The translations under genes were made by a program, and so were the position numbers. DNA of 64,000 nt from JANPBY01 sp963805505 (GTDB lineage: Bacteria > Actinomycetota > Actinomycetes > DATJPE01): assembly GCA_963805505.1 (NCBI GenBank), contig CAWDUP010000001.1:1-64000 (forward strand), given 5' to 3'. Each line of letters starts with the position of its first letter. Position 1 is the first letter of the stretch. Of the stretch, positions 1 to 9,834 are shown piece by piece. The notes beneath the pieces were generated by a model. It made no database searches. It worked only from the letters and a program-made list of their open reading frames with translations, and was not told where the DNA came from.

Positions 1-106
1 GCGCGCCCGCGAGGCGGCGGTCAGCGCGGTCTCCGAGCCGGAGAAGAAAGCCGACAGGACGATCAGGAGGGGAACGGCCACGCCATCAGCCAGAGCAGCG
101 TGGTCA
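1..106 (-). CDS. CorC/HlyC-type (DUF21) membrane protein, N-terminal fragment
   Basis: Only the first about 35 codons lie in the window; the gene runs off the left edge. It starts MTTLLWLMAW. After one frame break it continues LLIVLSAFFSGSETALTAAS, the conserved first membrane helix of DUF21/CNNM proteins of the CorB/CorC/HlyC family (metal-ion export or homeostasis). The ATG overlaps the aroB stop (ATGA), so it is the third gene of an aroK-aroB-corC operon, an order common in Alphaproteobacteria. The frame break matches the error pattern of the rest of this segment. Confidence 0.7.
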
Positions 107-1250
107 TTTCGCCAGTTGCTCCGCGAGAAACGCGGCCACTTCGGCGGGCGGCACGTCGTGCGCGACGAAGGCCTGGCCGATGCCGCGGACCAGGATGAAG
201 GTGAGCTGGCCGCGGCTGACCTTCTTGTCCTGGGCGATGCGCCTCCATCAGCGCGTCGGCGTCGGCGGCTCGCCGGGGATGTCGGCGATGCGGGTCGGCA
301 GGCCGACCGCGGCCAGATGGGCGACGACGCGCTCGGCGTCGTCGGGCGGGCACGAGGCCGAGCCGGGCGGAGAAGGCGAACGCCAGCACCATGCCGATCG
401 GCGACGCGCCTCGCCGTGGAGCAGGCGGTCGGAATAGCCGGTGGCGGCCTCCAGCGCGTGGCCGAAGGTGTGGCCGAGATTGAGCAGGGCGCGCGCGCCG
501 CTCTCTCGCGCTCGTCGGCGGCGACGACGCCGGCCTTGGCGCGGCAGGCGACGGCGATCGCCTCGGTCGCGCTCCGGCCCGCCGGCGACGATGGCGCGCC
601 AGTTCGCCTCGAGCCAGGCGAAGAATGCCGGCGTCGCCGATCAGGCCGTATTTGGCGACCTCGGCATAGCCGGCGTTGAAGATGCGCGGCGGCAGCGTGT
701 CGAGGACGCCGGTGTCGGCGAGCACCAGGCGCGGCTGGTGGAAGGCGCCGACCAGGTTCTTGCCGCGCGGCGTGTTGATGCCGGTCTTGCCGCCGACCGA
801 GGAATCGACCTGGGCGAGCAGCGTGGTCGGCATCTGCACGAAGCGCATGCCGCGGCGGACGATCGCGGCGGCGAAGCCGGCGAGATCGCCGACGACGCCG
901 CCGCCGAGGGCGATCACGACGTCGCCGCGCTCGAGGCGCGCGGCGAGCAGCGCGTCGACGACGCTTCTCCAGCATGGCGAAGCTCTTCGACTCCTCGCCC
1001 GGCGGCACGGTGATGGTGGTGATAGTCGATGCCGGCGGCCGTCGAGGCTCGCGGCCAGCGTGGCGAGATGCAGCGCGGCGACGGTCTCGTCGGTGACGAT
1101 GGCGGCGCGCGCGCCCGGGCAGGCGCCGGGCGATCTCCGCGCCGGCGCGTTCGAGCAGGCCGCGGCCGATCAGGATGTCGTAGGACGCGGCCCGAGGTCG
1201 ACGGTGACCGACCGTCGGCGCGTCGGGCCGGTGCAGCGGCTGTCGGCCAT
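104..1250 (-). CDS. aroB: 3-dehydroquinate synthase, frame broken
   Basis: AroB converts DAHP to 3-dehydroquinate in the cytoplasmic shikimate pathway, using NAD and a divalent metal. The N-terminus (YDILIGRGLLERAG) is at about 1145-1210. The NAD/active-site core, with ALGGGVVGDLAGF and PTTLLAQVDSSVGGKTGIN, is at about 760-915. The C-terminus ends FLAEQLAK just before the TGA at 104-106. These pieces lie in different frames, so several indels are present. Overall length (about 380 codons) fits the family. It starts at ATG 1250, two codons from the aroK stop. The even scatter of breaks across conserved sequence suggests sequencing or consensus error rather than a decayed gene. Confidence 0.85.
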
Positions 1251-1253
1251 CGC

Positions 1254-1850
1254 TCAGGCCTCCGCCACCGCCTCCCGGCCGAGATAGTCGGCGAGGGCGG
1301 CGAGGATGTCGTCGACGACGACGTCGTGGGCGACGTCGCGCGACTGGACGTGGATGTCGGCCTCGGCGTAGACCGGATAGCGCTCGGCGATCAGCCGGTC
1401 GATGGTCGCCGCGGGATCGCCGTCTTGAGCAGCGGCCGGTTGGAGCGGCGCCTGACGCGCGACACAGCAGGTCGCGGTCGGCCTTCAGCCAGACGAGATC
1501 CGCCGTCCTGGATCGCGGCGCGGGTCTCCGGCTGGATGAAGGCGCCGCCGCCGGTGGCCAGCACCTTGGGCCGGCCGTCGAGCAGGCGCTGGATGACGCG
1601 GCGCTCGCCGTCGCGGAAATAGGCCTCGCCGTGCTGCTCGAAGATCTCGGGGATGGAGGCGTTGGCGGCGGGCTCGATCTCGGTGTCGGCATCGACGAAG
1701 GGCAGGCCGAGGCGGTGGCCAGGCGGCGGCCGATCGAGGACTTGCCGGCGCCCATCATGCCGACCAGGACGAGCGCCCGCCCGGCCAGCAGGCGCGCGAC
1801 CCTGGTCTCGAGCGGCTCCGATCGTTCCGTGCCGGTTCGGCCTTCGCCAC
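1254..1850 (-). CDS. aroK: Shikimate kinase, frame broken
   Basis: AroK phosphorylates shikimate to shikimate 3-phosphate with ATP. Visible on the minus strand are the P-loop region (ALVLVGMMGAGK), the shikimate-binding LPFVDADTEIE, the conserved FRDGERRVI and the ATGGGAF motif, then a C-terminus ending LADYLGREAVAEA and TGA. The P-loop, core and C-terminal parts are in different frames. The start is uncertain: GTG at 1850 gives about 199 codons, normal for the family, but needs a frame correction within the first 15 codons. It is followed almost directly by aroB. Confidence 0.8.
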
Positions 1851-2045
1851 AGCTCGCCTCGCAATCCGCCTGTTGCGGGCGAGGTAAGAGCCGGTTTCGC
1901 GGCGCTCGTGTCAAGGCAGCGCGGTCACGCCGACGTGCCGGCGCGCCTTGCCTTCGCGGCGCGATCGTCGAGAATGCCGGGAGCGGTCTGCGACCGTGCA
2001 TCGCGTCCGCGCCCGAATCGCGGCGAGCGGCCGACGGGGATTTCA

Positions 2046-2251
2046 ATGCCCAGCCTGTTCCGTTTCCTCATCGTGCTCGTGATCCTGGGCATGCTCGGCG
2101 GCGCCGCGATGGTCTACCTCGCCACGTTCGTCGCGCCGCACACGCGCGAGATGACGGTGCGCATTCCGGCGGCGAAGCTGCATGCGCAGCGCCGCAGGCG
2201 CCGCCGGCCGAGATGCAGCCGCAGTCGCCGCCGGCGCAGCAATGGACGTGA
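2046..2251 (+). CDS. Small single-pass membrane protein, unknown
   Basis: About 68 residues, starting MPSLFRFLIVLVILGMLGGA. One N-terminal membrane helix is followed by a short periplasmic-like tail ending PPAQQWT. One frame break lies near 2185-2195. Its stop overlaps the ATG of xerD, so the two are probably co-transcribed. Small one-helix proteins in this position ahead of xerD are, as I recall, common in Alphaproteobacteria, but no function is known to me. The 195 bases between it and the divergent aroK must hold both promoters; no clear motif was seen there. Confidence 0.5.
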
Positions 2252-3260
2252 CCAGGCCGGCAACGGCCGCGGCCGGCGGCCATCACATCGAAGCCTTCCT
2301 GGAAATGATGAGCGCCGAGCGCGGCGCGGCGCCGAACACGCTCGCCTCCTATCGCCGCGACCTCGAGGACTACGGCCGGCTTCCTCGGCCGCGCGCGGCG
2401 ACGGCTTCGACGCGCGCCGGCGCGGAGGCGGTGCGCGCCTATCTCGCCGATCTCGACGACCGCGGCTTCGCGGCGACCTCGGCGGCGCGGCGGCTGTCGG
2501 CGCTGCGCCAGTTCCACCGGTTCCTGTTCAGCGAAGGCGTGCGCGGCGACGACCCGACCGGCATCATCGACGGGCCGCGGCAGCCCGGCGCGCTGCCGAA
2601 GGTGCTGAGCGAGGCCGAGGTCGACCGGCTGATCGAGCGGGCGCGCGGCCGAGGCGGACGCGGCGACGGCAGCGAGGCGGCGCGGCTGCGGGCGCTGCGC
2701 CTGCATGCGCTGATCGAGATGCTCTACGCCACGGGCCTGCGCGTCTCCGAACTGGTCGCGCTGCCGGCGCGGCGCTGCGCCGCGACGCAGCGCATGCTTC
2801 ACGGTCCGCGGCAAGGGCGGCCACGAGCGCATCGTGCCGCTGACCGACAAGGCGCGCGAGGCGGTCGCGCGCCTATCTCGCGGCGCGCGCGGCCTCCGGC
2901 GTCGCCGACAGCCCGTGGCTGTTCCCCTCCTTCGGCGACAGCGGCCACCTGACCCGGCAGGCGTTCGCCCGCGACCTGAAGGACCTGGCGGCGCGGCCGG
3001 CATCGCCGCGGCGAAGGTCTCGCCGCACGTGCTGCGCCACGCCTTCGCCAGCCATCTCCTGCAGAACGGCGCCGATCTGCGCGTCGTGCAGCAGCTGCTC
3101 GGCCATGCCGACATCTCGACGACGCAGATCTATACCCACGTGCTGGAGGAGCGGCTGCGGGCGCTGGTCGACCGAGCACCATCCGCTGGCCGAAGGACGG
3201 CGGGCAGGCGAGCCGAACGGCCTGCAACCGCCTGGCTCGCTTGCGGCCGTGATTGCTTGA
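2242..3260 (+). CDS. xerD: Tyrosine recombinase XerD, frame broken
   Basis: XerD acts with XerC at dif to resolve chromosome dimers. The N-terminal SAM-like core-binding domain (IEAFLEMMSAERGAAPNTL, LSALRQFHRFLFSEG) is followed by the catalytic domain with ATGLRVSELV (first Arg), HVLRHAFASHLL (His-x-x-Arg), LGHADISTTQIYTHV (second His and the nucleophilic Tyr). A C-terminus in LAEG..LAAVIA precedes TGA at 3258-3260. At least four frame breaks are needed (near 2385-2410, 2775, 2870 and 2990), with another near 3170. All catalytic residues are present. About 339 codons, slightly longer than usual. Confidence 0.85.
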
Positions 3261-3344
3261 CATGGCCGCGAGCTCCGTCAGTTTGCCGCCGCTTTCCGCC
3301 GATCGGCGCCGGCGGAGCCGAGCTTCCGATCCGCGCGAGACTGG

Positions 3345-4301
3345 ATGCGCAGCTATCTCGATTTCGAAAAGCCGGTCGCCGACCTGCAGGGCAAGGTCCA
3401 GGAACTGCGCGCGCTCGGCGACGGAAGGCGACGCGGTCGCCATCGGCGAGGAGATCGCCCGGCTCGAGGCCAAGGCGGCGCAGGCGCTGGCCGAGATCTA
3501 CGCCAAGCTGACGCCGTGGCAGAAGACCCAGGTCGCCCGCCATCCCGACCGGCCGCACTTCAGCGACTACGTCGAGCGCGCTGATCGAGGAGTTCACGCC
3601 GCTGGCCGGCGACCGCAAGTTCGGCGAGGACGCGGCGATCGTCGCCGGCCTCGGCCGCTTCCGCGGCCAGCCGGTCGCGGTGATCGGCCACGAGAAGGGC
3701 AACGACACCGAAAGCCGGCTCAAGCACAATTTCGGCATGGCGCGGCCGGAAGGCTACCGCAAGGCGGTGCGCGTCATGGAACTGGCCGACCGCTTCGGCC
3801 TGCCGGTGGTCTCGCTGGTCGACACCGCCGGCGCCTATCCCGGCATCGACGCCGAGGAGCGCGGCCAGGCCGAGGCGATCGCCCGCTCGACCGAAGCCTG
3901 CCTCAAGCTCGGCGTGCCGAACGTCGCCGTGGTCATCGGCGAGGGCGGCTCGGGCGGCGCCATCGCCATCGCCACCGCCAACAAGGTGCTGATGCTGGAG
4001 CACGCGATCTACACGGTGATCTCGCCGGAAGGCGCGGCCTCGATCCTGTGGCACGATTCCAGCCGCGCGCAGGATGCCGCGACCGGCATGAAGATCACCG
4101 CCGAGGACCTGCATGAGGTTCGGCGTCATCGACGGGATCATCGCCGAGCCGGTCGGCGGCGCGCACCGCGAGCCGGAGGCGACGATCGAGGCGACCGGCG
4201 ACGCGATCGCCGAGGCGCTGGACTCGCTCGACAACCTGCCGCCGGAGGAGATCCGCCGCCAGCGCCGCGAGAAGTTCCTGGCGATCGGCCGCAGCCTGTA
4301 G
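3345..4301 (+). CDS. accA: Acetyl-CoA carboxylase carboxyltransferase subunit alpha, frame broken
   Basis: AccA pairs with AccD to move the carboxyl group from biotinyl-BCCP to acetyl-CoA, giving malonyl-CoA for fatty acid synthesis. The N-terminus is MRSYLDFEKPVADLQ. The carboxyltransferase core has GHEKGNDTESRLKHNFGM, LVDTAGAYPGIDAEERGQAE, the oxyanion region GEGGSGGAIAIATANKVLML and ISPEGAASILWHD. The end is REKFLAIGRSL before TAG. Frame breaks lie near 3425, 3585 and 4115. About 318 codons, the usual length. Its position downstream of xerD is another alphaproteobacterial trait. Confidence 0.9.
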
Positions 4302-4468
4302 GCTCTGAGCCGGTCCTGCCTTGTGCTTGCCACACGGCGGCGCGAGATTGGCTCACGCTCGCAGAATGTGAGCGCGGCGCCGGCGGTTAACAGCCCGTCA
4401 AGCTTGACAGGATTACGAGAATCTCCGGCTTGTGCCGGCGGCGGCGTGGGCGCCGGAAGGGGTGCTGG

Positions 4469-5735
4469 ATGGCGATTCGACCAGGCCTCGGGGGCAGTGC
4501 CGCGTCTGGCTGCGCTGCTCGGCCGTGGCGCTCGCTGGCGCTGGCCGCCTGCAACTGCGTCCGATCTCCCCAAGGCGAGCGCCCGGTGCCGCAGCGTGCT
4601 CGTCGCCAAGATGCGCCAGCTCGGCATGAAGGAGACCGCGCCGATCTTCATCCGCATCTTCAAGGAAGAGTCGCGAGCTCGAGGTCTGGAAGCAGCAGCG
4701 ACGACGGCCGGTACGCGCTGCTCAAGACCTATGACATCTGCAAGTGGTCGGGCGAGCTCGGGCCGAAGATGGAGGAAGGCGACCGCCAGGCGCCGGAGGG
4801 CTTCTACACGGTCACGCCGGCGCAGATGAACCCGAACTCGAACTACTACCTGTCCTTCAACATCGGCTATCCGAACGCCTACGACCGCTCGCTCGGGCGC
4901 ACCGGCTCCAACCTGATGGTGCACGGCGCCTGCTCGTCGGCGGGCTGCTATTCGATGACCGACGAGGACGCCGGCGAGATCTTCGCGCTGGCCCGCGATG
5001 CCTTCCGCGGCGGCCAGCGCGCTTTCCAGATCCAGGCCTTCCCGTTCCGCATGACGCCGGAGAACATGGCCAGGCATCGCGACGATCCGAACATGGATTT
5101 CTGGCGGATGCTGAAGGACGGCTACGACACTTTCGAGCTGACGCGCGTGCCGCCGAAGGTCGACGTCTGCGACCGGCGCTACGTCTTCAACGCCGATGCC
5201 GGGCGGCGCCAGCTTCAACCCGACGGGCGCCTGCCCGCCCTACACGGTGCCGCCGGCAGCTCGCCGCCGCGCTTGAGCCAAGCAGGCCGAGGACGACGCC
5301 AAGTTCGCCCAGGCCGTCGCCATGCATCGACAGAAGCAGCAGGAGGCGGCGGCACGCCAGCGGGCGGCAGCCGAACGGGCAGCCAATCCGTCGTTCATCG
5401 AGCGGATGCTCGGCGCCAAGCCGCAAGCCGGCGGCAACGGCGCCGCCACGCCGGTCGTGCCGCCCAAGGCCGAGGTTTCGCCGGCGCCGCTGCCCAAGAC
5501 GGCGGCGGTGCCGCGAGCCGCGGCCGGCTCCGGTGCGGTCGGCCAGCCGTTGCCCCGGTGCTCGGCGGCGCCGACGACGACGCGCCAGCCGTGGCGCCGC
5601 GCGGCCGACGCTGCTGCGGGCGCCGATCACGCCCGGCATGACGCCGGCGATCCAGCCGGTCGGCAAGTTCGTCAAGAAGAAGTTCCTGTGGCCGGGCGAC
5701 GCCGGCAGGGCACGGGCGCCGTGCCATCCGGCTAA
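4469..5735 (+). CDS. YafK-type L,D-transpeptidase lipoprotein, frame broken
   Basis: A YkuD-fold L,D-transpeptidase of the YafK group (peptidoglycan crosslinking or anchoring). The catalytic signature is NLMVHGACSSAGCYSMTDED at about 4909-4970, with the nucleophilic Cys in SAGC. The preceding YALLKTYDICKWSGELGPK and EGFYTVTPAQMNP are family hallmarks. The N-terminus contains LALAAC, a plausible lipobox. After the catalytic domain comes an Ala/Gln/Pro-rich tail with PSFIERMLGAKPQAGG. Frame breaks occur near 4675, 5205, 5275 and 5570, so both start and end are approximate. The bases up to 5873 between this and secA show no further gene. Confidence 0.65.
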
Positions 5736-5873
5736 GCGCCGCAGCCGTGGGGAGCGCATGAAGCGCAGCGCGATGCGGGACGACGGCAAAAGTCCCGGAT
5801 TTCGCGGAGTTTACCCTCGCGCACCGAAGGTGCGACCGGGGGCTCCGTCCGGGCCACGGCCGGAGCGTGCAGC

Positions 5874-6345
5874 TCAGGCCAGGCGGCCGTGGCAGTGCTT
5901 GTATTTCTTGCCGGAGCCGCAGGGGCAGGGCGCGTTGCGCGGAACCTTGCCCCAGGTGGCGGGGTCGTTCGGGTCGATCTGCGCGGCGACCGCGCCGGCG
6001 CCCGCGGCGTAGCGGGCATTGCGCACCGGCTGCTGCCGGCCGTCGCCCGGCGGCGGCAGCATCTCGTTCTCGCCGGTGACCGGGTCGGGATGGACTCGCC
6101 TGCATCGCCTCGAAATCGCCCTCCGGCGCCAGCGGCGGCGGACGCTGCACAAGCTCGATATGCATGATCTGGCGGGTCACCGCCTCGCGCAGGCGCATCA
6201 GCAGGCCCTGGAAGTGCTCGAAGGATTCGGTCTTGTACTCGATCAGCGGGTCGCGCTGGGCATAGCCGCGGAAACCGATCACCTGGCGCAGGTGGTCGAG
6301 CACGACCAGGTGCTCGCGCCACAGATAGTCGAGGGTCTGCAGCAT
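5874..6345 (-). CDS. secA: Preprotein translocase ATPase SecA, C-terminal fragment
   Basis: Only the C-terminal about 155 residues remain. LQTLDYLWREHLVVLDHLRQ and GFRGYAQRDPLIEYK belong to the helical scaffold and wing region, and LLMRLREAVTRQIMHIELVQ follows. After one frame break near 6095 come WGKVPRNAPCPCGSGKKYKH and the terminal HGRLA. The CPCGSGKKYKHCH motif is the zinc-binding SecB-contacting tail of proteobacterial SecA; typical actinobacterial SecA sequences differ. Upstream coding sequence is missing because the contig switches to actinobacterial DNA at about 6345. Confidence 0.9.
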
Positions 6346-6350
6346 CGGGG
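6341..6350. other. Probable chimeric junction between two genomes
   Basis: To the left, minus-strand secA of proteobacterial type is cut in the middle of a conserved scaffold helix. To the right, plus-strand actinobacterial cydD lacks its first codons. No promoter, start codon, repeat or insertion-sequence end is seen between them. Reading-frame integrity changes abruptly here: many indels to the left, intact genes to the right. This fits two sequences of different origin and quality joined during assembly. Confidence 0.85.
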
Positions 6351-8035
6351 TGGCTACTGCTGCCCTGGTCATCGCGCAGGCCTTCCTCCTGGCGCATGTC
6401 ATCGTCGCTGGATTTCAAGACAGTGCGACGCTCGAGTCTCAGCGCGGCCGGCTGATCGCCCTGGCCCTGGTGATCTTTGCGAGGGCGGGCCTGGCCTGGG
6501 CCAGCGATCGGGCAGCACACGGCGCGGCTGCTCAGGCCAAGTCCGATCTGCGGATGGCCGTTCTCGAACATGCCATGCGTCTCGGTCCGGTGTGGCTGTC
6601 TGGCACCCGCTCGGGAGCGCTCACCACGCTCTGCACCCGCGGGATCGACGCGCTGGACGCCTACTTCGCCCGCTATCTGCCACAGCTTGTCCTGGCCGTT
6701 CTCGTGCCCGTCGGTGTCGCGGCAGCGATCCTCACCCAGGACCCGCTGTCGGCGCTGCTCGTCGTGCTGACGGTGCCGTTGATCCCGCTGTTCATGATCG
6801 TCATCGGTTCCTTCACCAGGCGCCAGGTCGATCGCCAGTGGCACGCCTTGGCGACGCTGTCAGGCCACTTCCTCGACGTGGTGGCAGGCCTTCCGACCCT
6901 GAAGGTCTTCGGGCGCGCGAAGTCGCAGGCGGTCGCGATCGCCGAGGTGGGGGATCGCTACCGGCGCTCCACCATGGAGGTTCTGCGGATCTCCTTCCTG
7001 TCTGCGCTCGCCCTTGAGTTCGTGGCGACCCTCTCGGTCGCGCTGGTGGCCGTGGCCGTCGGTCTTCGGTTGGTGTACGGGGAGATGACCCTGCTAGCCG
7101 GCCTCACCGCGCTGCTGCTCGCCCCCGAGGCCTACCTTCCGCTCAGGCTTGTGGGGCAGCACTATCACGCGGCAGCGGAGGGCGTGGGTGCCGCCAACCA
7201 GGTGTTCGCTGTGCTCGAGGAGTCGCCGGTAGGAGGCGCCACCACTTCGGTGCCCGACCTGACCGATTCGGTGATTCGCCTCGAGTCGGTCGACGTGATC
7301 TACCCGGGGGGTACCTCCCCGGTGGTCGTGGATGTCGCTTTCGAGCTGAACCAGGGAACCGTGACGGCCCTGGTCGGTCCGAGCGGGGCGGGCAAGAGCA
7401 CCGTGCTCGCGACGCTCATGTCCTTCGTCTCCCCGGCACGTGGCGCCATCAGCATCCGGCCCTCGGGTGGACCGCCGACCTGGTTGGCGGACCTCGACCC
7501 AGCTGCCTGGCGGATGCAGGTCTCCTACCTGCCGCAGGCGCCGTACCTCGGGTCGGGCAGGTTGGTCGACGTGGCCCGGCTGGGAACTCCTGAGGCCAGC
7601 GACACGGAGGTGCTGCAGGCTCTGGCCACGGCCGGCCTGGACCTTGCTTCCCCGTCCGGTTTGGCGGCCCTGCCAGAGGGGCTGGCCACGGTCCTCGGCG
7701 AGGGCGGGGTCGGTCTGTCGGCAGGCCAGCAGAGACGGGTAGCGCTCGCCAGGATTCTGCTGCAGGACAGACCACTCGTCCTTCTCGACGAGCCCACGGC
7801 CGCATTGGACGCACACAGCGAGGACGCGGTCGTTGCGGCTGTGCGCGCCTTGCGCTCGCGCGGCCGGACTGTGCTGGTCGTCGCGCACCGCCCCGCGCTG
7901 GCCGCGCTCGCGGACGTCGTCATACGACTCGACCCGCCGTCTCCCGTGGCTGAGCCCGCACTCGACCTGACGCTGGAGTCCGAAGCAGTCGCTGCCGCGG
8001 TCGCCGCAGCGCCGCCGTGGGCCGAGCGGGCATGA
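6347..8035 (+). CDS. cydD: Thiol reductant ABC exporter subunit CydD, 5' end missing
   Basis: CydDC is a heterodimeric ABC transporter that exports glutathione, cysteine or related thiols and is needed for cytochrome bd assembly. The frame is open from the junction (GVATAALVIAQAFLLA is already in the first membrane helix), so the first codons are lost; GTG 6350 is not a credible natural start. Six membrane segments are followed by an ATPase domain with Walker A GPSGAGKST, signature LSAGQQRR and Walker B LVLLDEPTAALD. Its stop overlaps the cydC ATG (ATGA), indicating translational coupling. cydAB is about 12 kb away rather than adjacent. Confidence 0.9.
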   Translation, partial: GVATAALVIAQAFLLAHVIVAGFQDSATLESQRGRLIALALVIFARAGLAWASDRAAHGAAAQAKSDLRMAVLEHAMRLGPVWLSGTRSGALTTLCTRGIDALDAYFARYLPQLVLAVLVPVGVAAAILTQDPLSALLVVLTVPLIPLFMIVIGSFTRRQVDRQWHALATLSGHFLDVVAGLPTLKVFGRAKSQAVAIAEVGDRYRRSTMEVLRISFLSALALEFVATLSVALVAVAVGLRLVYGEMTLLAGLTALLLAPEAYLPLRLVGQHYHAAAEGVGAANQVFAVLEESPVGGATTSVPDLTDSVIRLESVDVIYPGGTSPVVVDVAFELNQGTVTALVGPSGAGKSTVLATLMSFVSPARGAISIRPSGGPPTWLADLDPAAWRMQVSYLPQAPYLGSGRLVDVARLGTPEASDTEVLQALATAGLDLASPSGLAALPEGLATVLGEGGVGLSAGQQRRVALARILLQDRPLVLLDEPTAALDAHSEDAVVAAVRALRSRGRTVLVVAHRPALAALADVVIRLDPPSPVAEPALDLTLESEAVAAAVAAAPPWAERA

Positions 8036-9834
8036 GCACCGCTCTGGCCGGTTCGACGACCGACGCCGACCCGGTTCGCACGCTGACGCCCGCACTGCGC
8101 CCAGTCCGGGGCCGGCTGGCGACCGCCGCGGCCCTCGGTGCCGCGGCCACGCTGTGTGCGATCGGCCTCATGGCCACCAGCGGCTGGCTCATCTCTCGGG
8201 CATCTGAGCAGCCCCCGGTGTTGACGCTGGAGATCGCGATCGTCTGTGTTCGCGCCTTCGGTATCGGTCGGGGTTTCTTGCGATACGCCGAGCGCCTCGT
8301 TTCGCACGACGCGGTCTTCCGGTCGCTGACCGCCGTGCATGTCCGGATCTGGGGAAAGCTAGAAAGACTGGCACCGCACGGGATACCAGCCTTTCGACGC
8401 GGAGACCTGCTCGCTCGAATGGTGGCCGATGTCGATGCCGTCCAGGATCTGGCGCTGCGGGTCTGGTTGCCGGTGACCACAGCCGTCGTCGCAGGCTCGG
8501 TGTCGGTGGCTGTGACCTGGTGGCTGCTTCCCTTCGCCGGGATGGTCCTGCTGGTGGCGCTCGTTGCGGGCGGGCTGGTGGTGCCTTGGGTCACAGTGAT
8601 GACCGGACGACGAGCTCAGGCCGTCACGGCCCAAGCCCGAGGGGAGCTGTCGGCAGACGTACGCGAAGCGTTCCGTGGCGCCACCGATCTGATCGCCGCA
8701 GGGGTCCAGGGCGCCGCCATCGAACGGATCCGCACCACCGACGCAGAGCTCACCCGCCTCAGTCGACGGCTGTCCGGGTCCACCGGGTTCGCCTCAGCGC
8801 TGGGCGTGGTGATTGCGGGGCTGGCCGTGCTCGGTGCTCTGGTCGTTGCTCTTCCCGCAGTTGCAGACGGTCGCTTGTCCGGTGTCTCACTGGCTGTCGT
8901 CGTGCTGCTCCCGCTGGCTGCCTACGAGGCTGTCGTCGGACTGCCGCAGGCCGCGCTCGCGCTCATCGGGGTCAGGGCGTCGGGGGCGCGCTTGGCGGCC
9001 ATCCTGGATGCTCCCGATCCCGTTCAGGAACCGGCTTGTCCGCAGGCTTTGAGCGTCGGCCGAGCTCTCAGCGAGGGGATCCGCCTTGAGCAGCTGTCCG
9101 TGCGCTGGCAGCAGGGCGGACCGGACGTGGTGCGAGGGCTGGATCTCGACCTATCGCCGGGGTCGCGCGTGGCGTTGGTTGGACCGAGCGGCAGTGGCAA
9201 GAGCACGGTGGTGGCCGCCCTGATGCGGTTCGTCGAGTACTCGGGCAGCGTCCGAGTGGGTGGCCAGGAGCTGCGTGAGCTGGCCGCTGATGAGGTGCGT
9301 AGCGTGATCGGTCTGTGCGAGCAGAGCGCCCACGTCTTCGACAGCACGATCCTCGAGAACCTGCTGCTCGCGCGGCCCGATGCGACACGATCCGACGCCG
9401 CGACCGTCCTCGGCCGAGTGCGGCTGGCGGATTGGGTTGCAGGTCTCCCCGACGGGGTCGACACCTGGGTCGGGGAGCATGGCAGCAGACTGAGCGGAGG
9501 CCAGCGGCAGCGCTTGGCGCTGGCGCGGGTCCTGCTCGCCGACCCGATGATCACCGTGCTCGACGAGCCGACCGAACATCTCGACGAGGCCACCGCCTCC
9601 CTACTGACCGAGGACCTGCTCTCGGCCACCCGTGGGCGCACCACCTTGCTTGTGACGCACCGCCTACAGGGATTGGAGGACCTCGACGAGATTGTCGTGC
9701 TCGACCTAGCGAGGGTGATCGAGCGGGGGACTCACGACGAGCTCATGCGCCAAAGAGGCTGGTATGCGGCCGCGCGAGGACGGGAGGAGGAGCGAGCCGT
9801 TGTTGGCGCCTTTGAGGGCTGGTCTCAGGACTAG
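8032..9834 (+). CDS. cydC: Thiol reductant ABC exporter subunit CydC
   Basis: Second half of the CydDC exporter. The membrane domain (about residues 20-320) has GLMATSGWLISRASEQPPVL, typical of CydC, then an ATPase domain with GPSGSGKST, LSGGQRQRLALARVLL and VLDEPTEHLD. About 600 residues, normal. I chose ATG 8032, overlapping the cydD stop, over the in-frame GTG 8017 because the overlap implies coupling. The 3' end overlaps by 4 bases the convergent malic enzyme gene, leaving no room for an intergenic terminator. Confidence 0.92.
   Translation: MSTALAGSTTDADPVRTLTPALRPVRGRLATAAALGAAATLCAIGLMATSGWLISRASEQPPVLTLEIAIVCVRAFGIGRGFLRYAERLVSHDAVFRSLTAVHVRIWGKLERLAPHGIPAFRRGDLLARMVADVDAVQDLALRVWLPVTTAVVAGSVSVAVTWWLLPFAGMVLLVALVAGGLVVPWVTVMTGRRAQAVTAQARGELSADVREAFRGATDLIAAGVQGAAIERIRTTDAELTRLSRRLSGSTGFASALGVVIAGLAVLGALVVALPAVADGRLSGVSLAVVVLLPLAAYEAVVGLPQAALALIGVRASGARLAAILDAPDPVQEPACPQALSVGRALSEGIRLEQLSVRWQQGGPDVVRGLDLDLSPGSRVALVGPSGSGKSTVVAALMRFVEYSGSVRVGGQELRELAADEVRSVIGLCEQSAHVFDSTILENLLLARPDATRSDAATVLGRVRLADWVAGLPDGVDTWVGEHGSRLSGGQRQRLALARVLLADPMITVLDEPTEHLDEATASLLTEDLLSATRGRTTLLVTHRLQGLEDLDEIVVLDLARVIERGTHDELMRQRGWYAAARGREEERAVVGAFEGWSQD

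Noticed and set aside
3560..5218. Long minus-strand frame of about 550 codons
   Set aside because: Antisense to accA and the L,D-transpeptidase gene; low-complexity composition, no recognisable domains.
1..6345. Reading the broken alphaproteobacterial genes as true pseudogenes
   Set aside because: Essential genes all carry indels yet keep conserved residues; sequence error is simpler.
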